Below, in pieces: positions 32,328-32,443 of a stretch of DNA of 32,443 bases. The number at the start of each line of letters is the position of its first letter. Within the stretch, counting starts at the first letter, position 1. The DNA is from Synechococcales cyanobacterium PMM_0082. GTDB taxonomy: Bacteria; Cyanobacteriota; Cyanobacteriia; Pseudanabaenales; Pseudanabaenaceae. The translations under genes and the position numbers were made by a program. The stretch is from the NCBI GenBank assembly GCA_949127865.1, contig CASBQR010000006.1, forward strand, positions 1 through 32,443, given 5' to 3'. The notes beneath the pieces are model-generated. The model did not search any database, had not been told where the DNA came from, and saw nothing but the letters and a program-made list of their open reading frames with translations.

Positions 32328-32440
32328 GATTTATCTCTCCTAAACATTTCACTTAATACAAAGTACAGTCCAATGATTCCGAGCACTAGGATAATTATAA
32401 AAACTATCATCACTAGCGGATTAATACCAATATTAATCAT
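32324..32440 (-). CDS. 38-residue peptide resembling the Ycf66 N-terminus
   Basis: An ORF of 38 codons: MINIGINPLVMIVFIIILVL then GIIGLYFVLSEMFRRDKS and TGA. Its first nine residues match Ycf66 (MINIGGNPL) except one, and the single hydrophobic segment ends in GIIGLYFV against GGIGLYFV in Ycf66. The first 14 bases of the two genes are identical. It looks like a single-span membrane peptide with a short basic cytoplasmic end. The stop overlaps the ycf66 start (ATGA), and its last codons contain the ycf66 ribosome site. It could be a duplicated, truncated paralog that accompanies Ycf66 in the membrane, or a translational coupling leader. Three bases before the ATG lie inside the window, so its own ribosome site is not visible. 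Confidence 0.65.
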   Translation of the reverse strand: MINIGINPLVMIVFIIILVLGIIGLYFVLSEMFRRDKS

Positions 32441-32443
32441 GAA

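Noticed and set aside
1-32443. CRISPR arrays, tRNA and rRNA genes, prophage or toxin-antitoxin modules
   Set aside because: No spaced direct-repeat array, no T-loop/cloverleaf pattern outside coding genes, and no integrase or structural phage genes were seen. The Uma2 protein is a solitary nuclease-like gene with no partner.

Overview
The window is cyanobacterial chromosome. The evidence is the HIP1 octamer GCGATCGC, which occurs well over thirty times, an AT-rich base composition, and cyanobacterium-typical genes: Ycf66, a DUF3386 protein, an SpkB-like kinase, compact NusA, HisZ, a sterol-desaturase/SDR fusion and a bilin-type GAF domain. The genus cannot be read from the sequence. Nothing resembles a prophage, CRISPR array, tRNA or rRNA. 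Mobile DNA is limited to one decayed IS remnant, plus one relic of a truncated gene.

Layout. Positions 1-5669 are all on the minus strand: the start of a TPR-like gene, a MerA-like flavoprotein reductase, an IS remnant, a GT4 glycosyltransferase, pyruvate dehydrogenase E1 alpha, an unusually short TsaB and a 63-residue charged protein. Positions 5865-9433 are on the plus strand: threonine synthase, a Uma2-type nuclease with what looks like a prmC relic behind it, and ispG. Positions 9502-17265 are mixed: rpsF, a thiamine-diphosphate acetolactate-synthase-like enzyme, a MutT/Nudix hydrolase, an overlapping pair (IMPase-family phosphatase and sterol-desaturase/SDR fusion), DUF3386, and an overlapping pair (hisZ and a lipase-like hydrolase).

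Positions 17477-25208 hold an orphan ABC ATPase, a small helix-turn-helix-like ORF and a two-gene signalling locus. That locus is a 1736-residue kinase (CBS pair, about eight PAS domains, two GAF domains, HisKA_2 kinase core) followed 21 bases later by a receiver-histidine kinase hybrid. The second GAF carries both cysteines of a DXCF cyanobacteriochrome (C1281 and C1310), so this is probably a light-sensing relay.

Positions 25294-32440 are on the minus strand: a CocE-type hydrolase, the rimP-nusA-ylxR translation/transcription operon with a 78-residue unknown ORF where infB would be expected, a cysteine-cluster protein overlapping an SpkB-like Ser/Thr kinase, and ycf66 preceded by an overlapping 38-codon mini-copy of its own N-terminus.

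Most of the window is housekeeping. The most interesting items are the candidate photoreceptor kinase with a recently duplicated or gene-converted PAS module, the mini-Ycf66 peptide, the compact TsaB, the displaced infB, and the pairing of a cysteine-cluster protein with a Cys-motif kinase. All family assignments are from reading motifs; no database search was possible.
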